From: CAYQUC01 sp964420605
GTDB taxonomy: Bacteria; Pseudomonadota; Gammaproteobacteria; UBA6429; Thiohalophilaceae
DNA: 64,000 nt
Assembly: GCA_964420605.1 (NCBI GenBank)
Contig: CAYQUC010000001.1
Coordinates: 62,001-126,000 of the forward strand
Direction: 5' to 3'
The position numbers and the translations under genes were made by a program. Positions 18,297 through 26,705 of the stretch are shown piece by piece; within the stretch, counting starts at the first letter, position 1; the number at the start of each line of letters is the position of its first letter. The notes under the pieces are model-generated. The model was not told where the DNA came from, did no database searches, and saw only the letters and a list, made by a program, of their open reading frames with translations.

Positions 18297-19185
18297 ATGA
18301 ATATTGAACAATTAAAAAACATAATTGAAGCCGCTTTACTTGCATCAGCTGTTCCTTTGAAGATAGATAAGTTACAAGAATTATTTACTGAAGATGAAGA
18401 GGTGGATGATGATGATATTAGCAAAGCACTAAATACCTTAGGTGAAGATTGTACTGCTCGTGGTGTCGAGTTAAAAGAGGTTCGTAGTGGTTTTCGGCTT
18501 CAAGTAAAACAAGAATATTCGGAATGGGTATCTAAACTATGGCAAGAACGTCCATCAAAATATTCGAGAGCTTTATTAGAAACGCTAGCATTAGTTGCTT
18601 ACCGACAACCCATCACTCGAAGTGAAGTAGAACAAGTTCGAGGTGTTAGTGTTAGTTCTCACATAATGAAAACATTATTAGAACGCAATTGGGTGAAAGT
18701 AGTTGGTCATCGAGATGTTCCTGGTAAACCGGGTTTATATGCCACCACCACAGAATTTTTGGATTATTTTAATTTGAAAAATCTTAGTGAATTACCACCC
18801 TTAAGTGAAATACGTGATATTGATTCAATTAATGCTGAGTTAGAACTTGAAATACCTGCTGGTCCTGTGTCGGAGCCAACTGAGTCAGTTAGTGATGATA
18901 TCGAGTTATCAGTCGCTTTTGCTGACGATGATGATGAATTAGATGTCGTCAATGAATCGGACTCTGACACTGTTAATGAATCGGATTCTGACACTGTTAA
19001 TGAATCGGATTCTGACACTGTTAATGAATCGGATTCTGACANNNNNNNNNNNNNNNNNNNNNNNNNNNNNNNNNNNNNNNNNNNNNNNNNNNNNNNNNNN
19101 NNNNNNNNNNNNNNNNNNNNNNNNNNNNNNNNNNNNNNNNNCTGTTAATGAATCGGATTCTGATAAAGAAGTTTTAGAAGCATAA
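18297..19185 (+). CDS. scpB: Segregation and condensation protein B with a repetitive acidic tail (contains assembly gap)
   Basis: The kleisin-associated partner of SMC-ScpA. Two winged-helix domains occupy about residues 1-170, with the family signature ALLETLALVAYRQPITRSEVE. The C-terminal extension is strongly acidic and ends in an eight-residue repeat VNESDSDT, four copies before a 100-N gap and one copy after it, then KEVLEA and stop. With exactly 100 Ns the frame does not match across the gap. If the Ns are removed, both repeat phase and reading frame are restored, so the real missing length is zero or a multiple of 24. The true tail length is therefore unknown. The repetitive tail is not part of the conserved family fold. 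Confidence 0.9.
18948..19164 (+). repeat. 24-bp in-frame tandem repeat encoding VNESDSDT
   Basis: Copies start at 18948, 18972, 18996 and 19020, and one more ends the array at 19164. The unit is 24 bp, and copies after the first are nearly or fully identical, which points to recent expansion or homogenisation. The array was not resolved by the assembly (Ns at 19042-19141). Confidence 0.9.
19042..19141. other. Assembly gap of 100 N
   Basis: Exactly 100 undetermined bases, a conventional placeholder size. The base before it (A) and the bases after it (CTGTTAATG) join in perfect register with the 24-bp repeat, so the gap is an unresolved repeat within scpB, not missing unique sequence. Confidence 0.97.
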
Positions 19186-19258
19186 GCTTAATCCTTGGTT
19201 TATTCAAACGACTAAAATTAGTTCCTAATTACACAGTATTTATAACGTGGTATCTCTA

Positions 19259-20026
19259 ATGGCTGAAAGACTTCAAAAAGTATTAGCAAACGCTGGTTTG
19301 GCATCTCGACGTGAAATTGAAAAGTGGATTGAGGCCGGGCGAATTAAAGTTAATGGTAAAATTGCAATTCTCGGAACAAGGGTTTCTGAGCGCGATAAAA
19401 TTTTTATTGATGATAAGGCTGTTTATTTGAATGATTTAACCGTTAATCACCAAACAATTGCCTACCATAAACCCACTGGACAAATTTGTTCTAGAAGTGA
19501 TCCTGAAGGACGAGATACCGTCTTTTCTCACTTACCAAAACTTAAAAACCAACGTTGGATTTCTGTTGGTCGACTCGATATAAACACTTCTGGATTATTA
19601 TTATTCACAACTGATGGTGAGCTCGCAAATAAATTAATGCATCCGTCTTCTGAGATTGATCGTGAATATGCCGTTAGGGTTTTAGGTAAAGTCGATGATG
19701 ACATGATTAAAAAATTGACTAAAGGCGTTAAGTTGAACGACGGCTTTGCAAAATTTAAATCAGTACGTGAAGCTGGTGGCGAAGGGGCTAATCATTGGTA
19801 TCATGTCATTTTGACAGAAGGTAAAAATCGAGAAGTCCGACGCTTGTGGGAAGCCATTGGAGTTAAAGTTAGTCGTTTAATACGCATTCGGTTTGGAGAA
19901 GTTAAATTAAACCGAGGCCTACAAGCAGGAAACAGTGAAGAAATAACTTTCGACATAATAACGGGTAAGAAACCAGGGCAACCTCAAAAGAAACATTTCA
20001 TGCAAAAGAAAAAATTTAAGCGATAG
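19259..20026 (+). CDS. rluB: Ribosomal large subunit pseudouridine synthase B
   Basis: RsuA/RluB-family enzyme, 255 residues from ATG 19259 (an in-frame GTG at 19247 adds four non-conserved residues). An N-terminal S4 RNA-binding domain (AERLQKVLANAGLASRREIE) is followed by the catalytic domain with the active-site Asp in VGRLDINTSGLLL and the conserved EGKNREVRRLWEAIG. It is predicted to form a pseudouridine in helix 89-90 of 23S rRNA. The C terminus is a short basic tail. Its position after scpB is the usual one. Confidence 0.94.
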   Translation: MAERLQKVLANAGLASRREIEKWIEAGRIKVNGKIAILGTRVSERDKIFIDDKAVYLNDLTVNHQTIAYHKPTGQICSRSDPEGRDTVFSHLPKLKNQRWISVGRLDINTSGLLLFTTDGELANKLMHPSSEIDREYAVRVLGKVDDDMIKKLTKGVKLNDGFAKFKSVREAGGEGANHWYHVILTEGKNREVRRLWEAIGVKVSRLIRIRFGEVKLNRGLQAGNSEEITFDIITGKKPGQPQKKHFMQKKKFKR

Positions 20027-20049
20027 ATTTATTATCCTATAATAGTAGC

Positions 20050-20712
20050 TTATAATTTTTTAAACTGATAAACACAAGTTACAATATGCGTCGCATCATA
20101 ATCGAATTTTCCAATTAATGTTAAACTGTCGACTTTTGTTGTTAGTTTAGTTTGTAATAACGTGACATAGAATGACTTTGTTTTAAAGTCAACGCTGATT
20201 TCAATATCTTTAAAGTTTATATAAGATTGTGTTAAGGGGTGAAGAAATTTAAAAACACTTTCTTTAGCACTGAATATAATTTTATGAATACATATACGTT
20301 CATTTTTTTTTTGTAATAGTTGATTTTTTATTATTTCATTTTGAGTTTGAGTAGTTGCAATTAATTTTTCTTCTAGTTTTGTGTTTAACTCAGCATCAAT
20401 CCCAATCCCTATAAAATTATTTTTTAAAGCAACTGCTGCTGCACAGTATCCTTTGCAATGAGTAATGCTCCCAATTACATTTTGGGGCCATACAGGTTCT
20501 CGATGTTCGCCGATTACAATAGCCTCATGTTCATGACATTTTAATTCTTTTATTGCAATGTGAGCGCAATTCCTTCCTTGTAAAAATTCTGTTTTTCGAC
20601 GATCCGTGGCATTTTGGAGTAATTGAATTTCATCAGGATGCACATGGGTAGTAATTATGCTTCCATTGGTAATTACACATGCTATATTATTAGGGACAAG
20701 ATTATTAATCAC
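20050..20712 (-). CDS. 4'-phosphopantetheinyl transferase, EntD type
   Basis: Transfers the phosphopantetheine arm of coenzyme A to carrier proteins. The 220-residue protein has the EntD-type motifs GRNCAHIAIKEL, WPQNVIGSITHCKGYCAAAV, the Mg-binding GIGIDAEL and FSAKESVFK. The start is GTG 20712. No polyketide, peptide-synthetase or carrier-protein gene is in the window, so its partner lies elsewhere. It is convergent with rluB and divergent from the first exopolysaccharide gene. Confidence 0.88.
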   Translation of the reverse strand: MINNLVPNNIACVITNGSIITTHVHPDEIQLLQNATDRRKTEFLQGRNCAHIAIKELKCHEHEAIVIGEHREPVWPQNVIGSITHCKGYCAAAVALKNNFIGIGIDAELNTKLEEKLIATTQTQNEIIKNQLLQKKNERICIHKIIFSAKESVFKFLHPLTQSYINFKDIEISVDFKTKSFYVTLLQTKLTTKVDSLTLIGKFDYDATHIVTCVYQFKKL

Positions 20713-20870
20713 AATTTCAGTAAGTATTATATTTATTGATTGTTTATAATTAAAATGAATTATATATGTGATTATACTCTTAAAATATTAAGTTGTAATA
20801 TTTTAGTAAAATGAATAATTAATTTATCTCGCCTATAATTATATAGATTTGAATAGAAAGGAGCTTGAGA

Positions 20871-22271
20871 TTGGCTACTGTAAGAATTTTTCGACATTAT
20901 ATACGACTTCCCTTTTTAATTTTGTTGTTCGTGGAAATGGCAATATTTTTAGTTGCAATTTATTTTGGAGCCGAAATTCGGTTTTCAGGAGATGAAAACT
21001 TAATTGAACGAAGCGTTGGTAATGTTATTGATAAATCCTTAATCTATTCAATAACGATGATAGCCTGTATGGGAGCAATGGGCTTGTATAAACCTCATTT
21101 GCGTGAAGGGTTGTCGGGTAGTTTTTTACGGATTTCGGCTAGTTTTTTTATTGGAGCTATAACATTAACGCTTATATTTTATTTGTTTCCATTTACTTTT
21201 TTAGGTCGAGGTATATTGGCTATTGCTAATATGAGTTCGTTTTTAGTAATCGTTTTTATCCGAGTTCTATTTTTGAAATATGGCGAAAAATCATTAAAGC
21301 GCAATATTATCATTCTTGGTGCAGGTGAAAAGGCACAGGAAATTTTAAACTCACTTCGCAGAGATTCAGACCGTAAGGGATTTAATTTAATTGGTTTTAT
21401 CCATATTCGAGGTGAAAAAGATGTGGTATCTAGTGCCAGCATAATAAACTTGAATAGTTCTCTGTTAGACTTTTCAATTAAAAATAAAATTGATGAAATT
21501 GTAATCGCGGTTGACGACCGACGGAAAGCTTTTCCGCTAAGTGAATTATTAGATTGTAGGATGAGTGGTATTGATGTTATTGAAATTTTAACATTTTTTG
21601 AACGGGAAACAGGAAAAATACGGGTAGATTTATTAAATCCGAGTTGGCTTGTATTTTCAGATGGATTTCAGGATAGTGCCTATAGAAACTACGTAAAACG
21701 ATTTGTTGATATACTTGCAAGTTCAATTTTATTGTTTTTTACTTGGCCAATAATGTTACTTACTATCACGGCTATTTACATTGAAAGTAATTTTAAAGGG
21801 CCTTTTTTATATAGCCAAATTAGGATTGGTGAAAATGGAAAGCCGTTTGCAGTATTAAAGTTTAGAAGTATGACAGTTAATGCAGAGAAAGAAGGAGGAG
21901 CGCAATGGGCTCAAAAAAATGATTCACGGATTACCAAGGTTGGAAATTTTATTCGAAAAGTAAGAATCGATGAGTTACCTCAGATTTTTAATGTTCTTAA
22001 AGGTGAAATGAGTTTTGTCGGACCAAGACCAGAACGGCCTGAATTTGTAGTCATGTTAAATGACTCAATTCCCTATTTTGAAGAGCGTCACAGAGTTAAA
22101 CCTGGAATTACAGGATGGGCACAATTATGTTATCCCTATGGTGCGTCAGAGAAAGATTCTCTAGAAAAGCTCCAATATGACTTATATTACGTCAAAAACC
22201 ACAGTACTATTTTAGATTTTTTAGTCTTAGTCCAAACAGCAGAAGTAATTTTATTTGGAAAAGGACGGTAA
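20871..22271 (+). CDS. Exopolysaccharide polyprenyl-phosphate sugar transferase (initiating enzyme)
   Basis: Initiates repeat-unit assembly by moving a sugar-1-phosphate onto undecaprenyl phosphate in the inner membrane. About 466 residues: N-terminal membrane helices (about 10-135), a nucleotide-binding-like middle domain with IIILGAGEKAQEIL, and the C-terminal transferase domain with KRFVDILASS, KFRSMTVNAE, RKVRIDELPQIFNVLKGEMSFVGPRPE and PGITGWAQ. AAGGAG at 20858-20863 lies seven bases before TTG 20871 but only one base before TTG 20865, so 20871 is chosen. Length and domain plan resemble the transferase of XrtA/PEP-CTERM exopolysaccharide loci. It is the first gene of the locus, separated from the export gene by the minus-strand DnaJ-like gene. 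Confidence 0.92.
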   Translation: MATVRIFRHYIRLPFLILLFVEMAIFLVAIYFGAEIRFSGDENLIERSVGNVIDKSLIYSITMIACMGAMGLYKPHLREGLSGSFLRISASFFIGAITLTLIFYLFPFTFLGRGILAIANMSSFLVIVFIRVLFLKYGEKSLKRNIIILGAGEKAQEILNSLRRDSDRKGFNLIGFIHIRGEKDVVSSASIINLNSSLLDFSIKNKIDEIVIAVDDRRKAFPLSELLDCRMSGIDVIEILTFFERETGKIRVDLLNPSWLVFSDGFQDSAYRNYVKRFVDILASSILLFFTWPIMLLTITAIYIESNFKGPFLYSQIRIGENGKPFAVLKFRSMTVNAEKEGGAQWAQKNDSRITKVGNFIRKVRIDELPQIFNVLKGEMSFVGPRPERPEFVVMLNDSIPYFEERHRVKPGITGWAQLCYPYGASEKDSLEKLQYDLYYVKNHSTILDFLVLVQTAEVILFGKGR

Positions 22272-23129
22272 TTATTTGTTAACGCGCAGGGGGTCAAGTG
22301 GTGAGTTAAACCATGAGGTTACCTTATCCTTTTTAAAATACACCTTGGATATTTGGTAATACCAAGTATCACGGGATTTTCGAACCGGTTCTCCTTGGAT
22401 TATACGTACATCCGACTTTGAGTCTCCTTTTTCGAAATTTTTAGCGGTGATTCTTTTCTGTGTATAGGGTATATCATTTTCAGAAATACTGTTTAGAGGG
22501 TATTTCTTATCCTGATACCAATCGATTACTATACCATTTTGAAATAATATCCACGAATTTCCATAATGCCAGGTTTGAGAAATCGTAAAATCTGGTTGCC
22601 CGTGAATTTTTAATACGGCTTGTTGTGATGAGCCCTTAGAAAAATAATTTGTTTTCGTGTTTAGTGGCTGAAGTTGACTATTTTGTTTGCTAGTACCACC
22701 AAGTGTAGAGAATACTGTATTTGGATCTTGTGTAAATAAGGTCTGATAGATAAAAATAAGTGCGATGCTCAAGAATAATATACTTAAATATTTTTTATAA
22801 TTGCGTTTTTCAAGTACCTTTTCAGTATTTAAATTTTGATAAAGAGATGAAACATCAAAAGCTGTTTCATTTTGACGGCTTGAGACAGTAACTGAAATTT
22901 CAGGCATAACGCCATTTTGTTGATAATATTCAGTAATTTTGAAATAAGCGACATTAATTTCTTTGAGTTTTTCTTCAGCAAACTGTTGTTCTTCTTCATT
23001 ATTAATAAATTTGTCTGGGTGCCACTGTTTTACTGAACGTTTATAGGCGTACTTACAGGACTCTAAATCGGAGTTTTGCGACAAACGCAATGTTTTATAA
23101 TGACTTGTAAATGATTGTTGCTTGTTCAT
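22272..23129 (-). CDS. Membrane-anchored J-domain protein with two C-terminal repeats
   Basis: A 285-residue protein with a J domain at residues 8-70 carrying the HPD triad in VKQWHPDKF, so it could stimulate an Hsp70. One transmembrane segment follows at about 111-128 (YLSILFLSIALIFIYQTLF). The remaining part has two related units beginning FSKGSSQQAVLKIHGQP (about 163) and FEKGDSKSDVRIIQGEP (about 235), each ending in a Tyr/Trp-rich strand. They resemble the small repeat seen in SmpA/BamE-like proteins, placed outside the membrane if the topology is N-in. The stop codon abuts that of the sugar transferase on the other strand. The role is unknown. Confidence 0.7.
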   Translation of the reverse strand: MNKQQSFTSHYKTLRLSQNSDLESCKYAYKRSVKQWHPDKFINNEEEQQFAEEKLKEINVAYFKITEYYQQNGVMPEISVTVSSRQNETAFDVSSLYQNLNTEKVLEKRNYKKYLSILFLSIALIFIYQTLFTQDPNTVFSTLGGTSKQNSQLQPLNTKTNYFSKGSSQQAVLKIHGQPDFTISQTWHYGNSWILFQNGIVIDWYQDKKYPLNSISENDIPYTQKRITAKNFEKGDSKSDVRIIQGEPVRKSRDTWYYQISKVYFKKDKVTSWFNSPLDPLRVNK

Positions 23130-23325
23130 AGTGGGTGAAAAAAATTAGACTTATTTTAGTTTATGACAATATTGAGGCGAAAATGATCAATTAGCGATGA
23201 GATCCATGTTAACACACTATTTGTTGTATGTATTTTAATCGGTAACACGAAGAATTAACAATTTTAGTAGGTTTTCATATCTTTTGTGATGAATTGAGTA
23301 ATAAAGCACAATAAAACAATGGGTT

Positions 23326-23339
23326 AAGTATTAAGTATA
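23326..23339. repeat. 14-bp direct repeat AAGTATTAAGTATA, copy 1
   Basis: Identical to 23573-23586. The first copy is also followed by CTTAAC, complementary to the GTTAAG that starts just before it, forming an imperfect palindrome. A regulator-binding role is possible but unproved, and the sequence is of low complexity. Confidence 0.35.
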
Positions 23340-23394
23340 GCTTAACACTCATGTTTTGTTTATACTTATAGCATCATTATGTGCAGTCTTATTG

Positions 23395-23407
23395 ATCTCA
23401 TTGAGAT
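23395..23407. promoter_or_regulatory. 13-bp inverted repeat ATCTCA-T-TGAGAT
   Basis: Perfect 6-bp arms around one base, 240 bases upstream of the export gene. Size and symmetry fit a dimeric regulator's operator half-sites; there is no T tract, so it is not a terminator. Confidence 0.35.
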
Positions 23408-23572
23408 TTCAGGTAAAGATCTTTCCAGTTTAAGTTCACTGACTGTATATTTTAAATTTCTTAGTTCACACGGTCATGAATATAAAAGAAAAACTAAAGA
23501 AAATTGAATGTTGACCGTTTAATTACTGTAAGAATTATTACAAAGAATGGCGTGTGCAACAGAGTAATTTAC

Positions 23573-23586
23573 AAGTATTAAGTATA
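23573..23586. repeat. 14-bp direct repeat AAGTATTAAGTATA, copy 2
   Basis: Second identical copy, 60 bases before the export gene start, close to where a transcription start would be expected. Confidence 0.35.
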
Positions 23587-23645
23587 TAAATAACAGGAAC
23601 CGGAAAAAGTAATTTTTCAATTTAAATAAGGAATTGGTGAGAAGA

Positions 23646-24278
23646 ATGATGTTTGGTAGAAACTTTTTATTTTTAATGCTTATTTTTAGTGCGGCATGTA
23701 CCACAATGCCAAATGAAGTAAGGGATGGATTGGAGACAGATACATTAAGGATGCCAGCAAGTAATTTGGTTGCGGTTTACAAGATTGGTGTTGATGATGT
23801 AATTAAGGTTAATGTCTGGAAAAATCCTGAATTAACAATTGAAGTTCCTGTAAGACCTGATGGTATGATTTCTGTTCCCTTAATTGGTGATGTGAAAGCA
23901 GCTGGTTTATCGCCAGAAACGGTTTCAAAAAATATAAAATTAAAACTTAAGAAATTCCTTCGTGATCCATTAGTTGCGGTTATTTTGACACAATTAAATA
24001 GCCATGAGTATTTATCACGAGTTAGAGTTACAGGAGCAGTTAGAACCCCAATCTCTCTGCCTTATCGTCAGGGTATGACTGTTTTGGATGCCGTATTAGC
24101 CGCTGGTGGCATTAATGATTTTGCTTCAGCAGGTAGCACAAAACTATATCGTCGAGTTAATAATAAATCGAATGCAATTAATATAGATTTAGATAATATA
24201 TTGAACGGTGGTAAATTAAGTACTAATTATATTTTAAAGCCTGGTGATATTATTACCGTTCCTGAAAGAATCTTCTAA
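23646..24278 (+). CDS. Wza-like polysaccharide export lipoprotein
   Basis: Outer-membrane/periplasmic secretin-like export protein of about 210 residues. The signal peptide ends in a lipobox (FSAAC, acylated Cys about residue 18). A poly-export domain (YKIGVDDVIKVNVWKNPEL, RPDGMISVPLIGDVKAAG) is followed by a SLBB domain (VTGAVRTPISLPYRQG, LDAVLAAGGINDFA) and ends LKPGDIITVPER. Starts in the frame are TTG 23634, GTG 23637 and ATG 23646/23649; ATG 23646 is preferred but the ribosome-binding site (AAGGA, or GGTGAG) does not settle it. It begins the long plus-strand export operon. Confidence 0.92.
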   Translation: MMFGRNFLFLMLIFSAACTTMPNEVRDGLETDTLRMPASNLVAVYKIGVDDVIKVNVWKNPELTIEVPVRPDGMISVPLIGDVKAAGLSPETVSKNIKLKLKKFLRDPLVAVILTQLNSHEYLSRVRVTGAVRTPISLPYRQGMTVLDAVLAAGGINDFASAGSTKLYRRVNNKSNAINIDLDNILNGGKLSTNYILKPGDIITVPERIF

Positions 24279-24293
24279 AAGTAATTAAATACT

Positions 24294-25844
24294 ATGCATT
24301 TACCTTTTGATCAATTATTAAAAATATTACTGCGAGAGTTAGCCTCGCATAAAATTAAGGTTGTCGTACTATTCTGTTTAATCAGTTTATTATTTCTTGG
24401 TGTTGGATTAATTTGGCCTAAAAAATATGTATCGTTTGCAACAATTGTTTCTGATAATCAAAATATTATCCAACCATTATTGGCTGGTGCAGCAGTTCCT
24501 ACCAAAGTTGTTGATAAATTAAGAATCTCTAAAGAAATTTTATTTAGCCAAAAAATAATGCATAAGTTGTTACTTGTAACTGGTTATATAACTAATGATA
24601 CTGATCCAATTACAGAAGAGTTGATTTCTGAGCGAATTAAAAAAAATACTAAAGTTACTAAAGTAGGGAGAACATTAATTCGTATTACTTTTCAAGGTAG
24701 TGATCCCATTACTGTATATAACGTGACAAAAACATTTGTAGATCTATTTGTCGAAGAAGGTGAACAAGTACAAGCTAGAGAAAGCAAAGAAGCTTTTGTA
24801 TTTATTGAAAAACAATTGCAAGAATATCATGTGAAATTAGTTGATGCCGAGAATAAGTTAAAAGATCTTCGTACTAAGAATTACGACGCAAGACCCGGAA
24901 CGGAAACTGTAGTTAATGAAGCGATTGCAGGGTATAGGCGTAAAATTAATGCTGCTCGATTAGAGTTACAAGAGGCTCTAATTAAACGAAAGTCACTTGA
25001 AGATCAATTATCCGGAGAAGCAGAAATAACGACATTGGCTACTAGAGATGGCCAGTTTAGAACTAGAATTTTAAATTTACAATCACAACTTGATACCTTA
25101 CGCCTTAGTTATCATGAAGAACATCCTGATATTGTACGTACTAAACGACAAATTACGGATATTAAGCAAACTATTATAGAAGAAGAACAAGAAAAATTGA
25201 ATGCCAAGAACGAGGCGAAAAGTAAAGGTGAACTATTTGTAGATGAAGGTGTCCTACTTAGCCCACTTTACCAGCAATTAAGAAGTGATTTATCATTAAC
25301 AAAAACAAAGGTTTTAACATTGCAAACTAGAATTTCAGCGACTAAGAAATTAATGGGCGAAGAATTTGAACGTTTAAAAAGAATTGGACAGACAGAAGCG
25401 ACCCTAGCTGAACTTACTCGAGATTATGAAGTTAATAGGGATATGTATACTAGCCTACAAACTCGTCGTGAAAAAGCAAATATTTCAATGAATCTAGGAA
25501 ATGAAAATACTGGCCCTAGTTTCCGTGTTCAAGAACCAGCTAGATTACCTTTGGTTCCAAGTGGTATGAGGTTTATGCATTTCTTAATTACAGGTTTGTT
25601 ACTTGGGGTGTTAATTCCACTTGGACTTGTTTACTCATTTGTATATTTTGATCCTAGAGTGAGAACTTATTCTCAAATTGAAATGAAATTAAATATTCCA
25701 GTTTTGGCCGTTATTCCCCATATATGTAATACTGCTGAGAATAATACTAAGGCTTTAACTAATAAATATTTGATATTAATTGTGTTACTAGTTGGAGCTG
25801 TTTATATATCCGTTACAACTTTAAAAATTTTGAAGGTGCTTTAA
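24294..25844 (+). CDS. Wzz-like chain-length determinant of the exopolysaccharide system
   Basis: A 516-residue inner-membrane polysaccharide co-polymerase. Transmembrane segment 1 is at about 23-40, a long periplasmic coiled-coil region spans about 170-400, and transmembrane segment 2 is at about 425-447. A further hydrophobic helix ends the protein (about 490-510). The motif DEGVLLSPLYQQLRSDL and the general plan resemble the chain-length proteins of XrtA-type exopolysaccharide loci. It is followed one base later by the tyrosine-kinase homologue, its functional partner. Confidence 0.9.
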   Translation: MHLPFDQLLKILLRELASHKIKVVVLFCLISLLFLGVGLIWPKKYVSFATIVSDNQNIIQPLLAGAAVPTKVVDKLRISKEILFSQKIMHKLLLVTGYITNDTDPITEELISERIKKNTKVTKVGRTLIRITFQGSDPITVYNVTKTFVDLFVEEGEQVQARESKEAFVFIEKQLQEYHVKLVDAENKLKDLRTKNYDARPGTETVVNEAIAGYRRKINAARLELQEALIKRKSLEDQLSGEAEITTLATRDGQFRTRILNLQSQLDTLRLSYHEEHPDIVRTKRQITDIKQTIIEEEQEKLNAKNEAKSKGELFVDEGVLLSPLYQQLRSDLSLTKTKVLTLQTRISATKKLMGEEFERLKRIGQTEATLAELTRDYEVNRDMYTSLQTRREKANISMNLGNENTGPSFRVQEPARLPLVPSGMRFMHFLITGLLLGVLIPLGLVYSFVYFDPRVRTYSQIEMKLNIPVLAVIPHICNTAENNTKALTNKYLILIVLLVGAVYISVTTLKILKVL

Positions 25845-25845
25845 T

Positions 25846-26679
25846 ATGACTAACAAAAGAAAACCAGGGAAACGAAAAGAGTTTCGTAATTCAAAAAAAG
25901 AAACTCTTGATCTGGATTTGTCAATTTCAGGGAAAAATAATTTTTTAACGAAAACTAATGACGATGTACGAAATGATGCGCTAGAGAAAATGGCCGATTC
26001 GACTCGTCAAATAGAAAATATGAAAGAAATATTTTTGTTAGATGAAGATGAACTATCCAATAAGAAAATAATTAGTGCAAATATGGCTGATCATAAAGTA
26101 CCTGATCGGTTTAGGAAGTTAAGAACTACATTATTAAACGTTAGTAAAAATAATAATTTTATGCTTATGGTTACTTCTGTATGTGAATCTGGTGGTGCAA
26201 GTGTTGTAGCAACTAACTTGGCTGCAGCTTTTTCGTTTGATGATAGTAAAACGTCATTATTAATAGATTGCAATTTACGTAAGCCAAAACTTGATAAAAT
26301 GTTTAATGTACACCCAGAAAAAGGATTGACTAACTATTTGGAAGATAAAGATACCAATGTTGATCAAATTATTACATCAACGGGTATTAAACGATTAAGG
26401 TTAATTACTGCTGGAAAAAATAAAGAATCAACTTCGGAATATTTTACCTCAGCACGAATGCATAGCTTGTTAAGTAAAATCCAAGAGCGTTATTCTGATA
26501 GGTATATTATTATTGATGCACCTCCAATCGGTGAGTCACCTGATGCCGCTATTTTGTCAGAGTTATGTGACTTTGTACTTGCTGTAGTACCTTATGGGAA
26601 AGTTACAGCACCGTATATTGAGAAATCATTAAAAGCGATTGATAAAAATAAGCTTGTTGGTGTTGTTTTTAATAATTAA
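25846..26679 (+). CDS. BY-kinase-like ATPase of the exopolysaccharide system with altered P-loop
   Basis: A 277-residue homologue of the cytoplasmic tyrosine autokinases that work with Wzz-type proteins. The N-terminal ~90 residues are charged and variable. The kinase domain has FRKLRTTLLN, then TSVCESGGASVVATNLA where the family has GEGKS/T: the P-loop lysine is replaced by Ala. Walker A' is LLIDCNLRKPKLD and Walker B IIIDAPPIGESPDA, both preserved apart from Asp-to-Asn. The C terminus (VGVVFNN) lacks the tyrosine-rich tail that is autophosphorylated in Wzc-like kinases. It may therefore be a non-kinase regulatory ATPase or an inactive subunit. Confidence 0.85.
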   Translation: MTNKRKPGKRKEFRNSKKETLDLDLSISGKNNFLTKTNDDVRNDALEKMADSTRQIENMKEIFLLDEDELSNKKIISANMADHKVPDRFRKLRTTLLNVSKNNNFMLMVTSVCESGGASVVATNLAAAFSFDDSKTSLLIDCNLRKPKLDKMFNVHPEKGLTNYLEDKDTNVDQIITSTGIKRLRLITAGKNKESTSEYFTSARMHSLLSKIQERYSDRYIIIDAPPIGESPDAAILSELCDFVLAVVPYGKVTAPYIEKSLKAIDKNKLVGVVFNN

Positions 26680-26705
26680 GTTCACACCTAAAAATAAATT
26701 ATATT

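Larger units (their letters stand above)
23130..23633. other. Non-coding control region of the exopolysaccharide operon
   Basis: About 500 AT-rich bases between the divergent J-domain gene and the export lipoprotein gene. No credible open frame is present. It holds a 13-bp inverted repeat (23395-23407) and two 14-bp direct repeats (23326-23339 and 23573-23586). TATACT at 23361 could be a -10 element, but no well-spaced -35 was found. No sigma54 -24/-12 promoter was recognised. The length suggests regulation of the operon here. Confidence 0.5.

Noticed and set aside
18948..19164. 24-bp repeats as a CRISPR array
   Set aside because: The copies are directly adjacent without spacers, keep the scpB frame and encode a regular peptide repeat.
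20050..20712. Phosphopantetheinyl transferase as a sign of a peptide-synthetase or polyketide cluster
   Set aside because: No carrier protein, ketosynthase or adenylation domain is encoded in the window.
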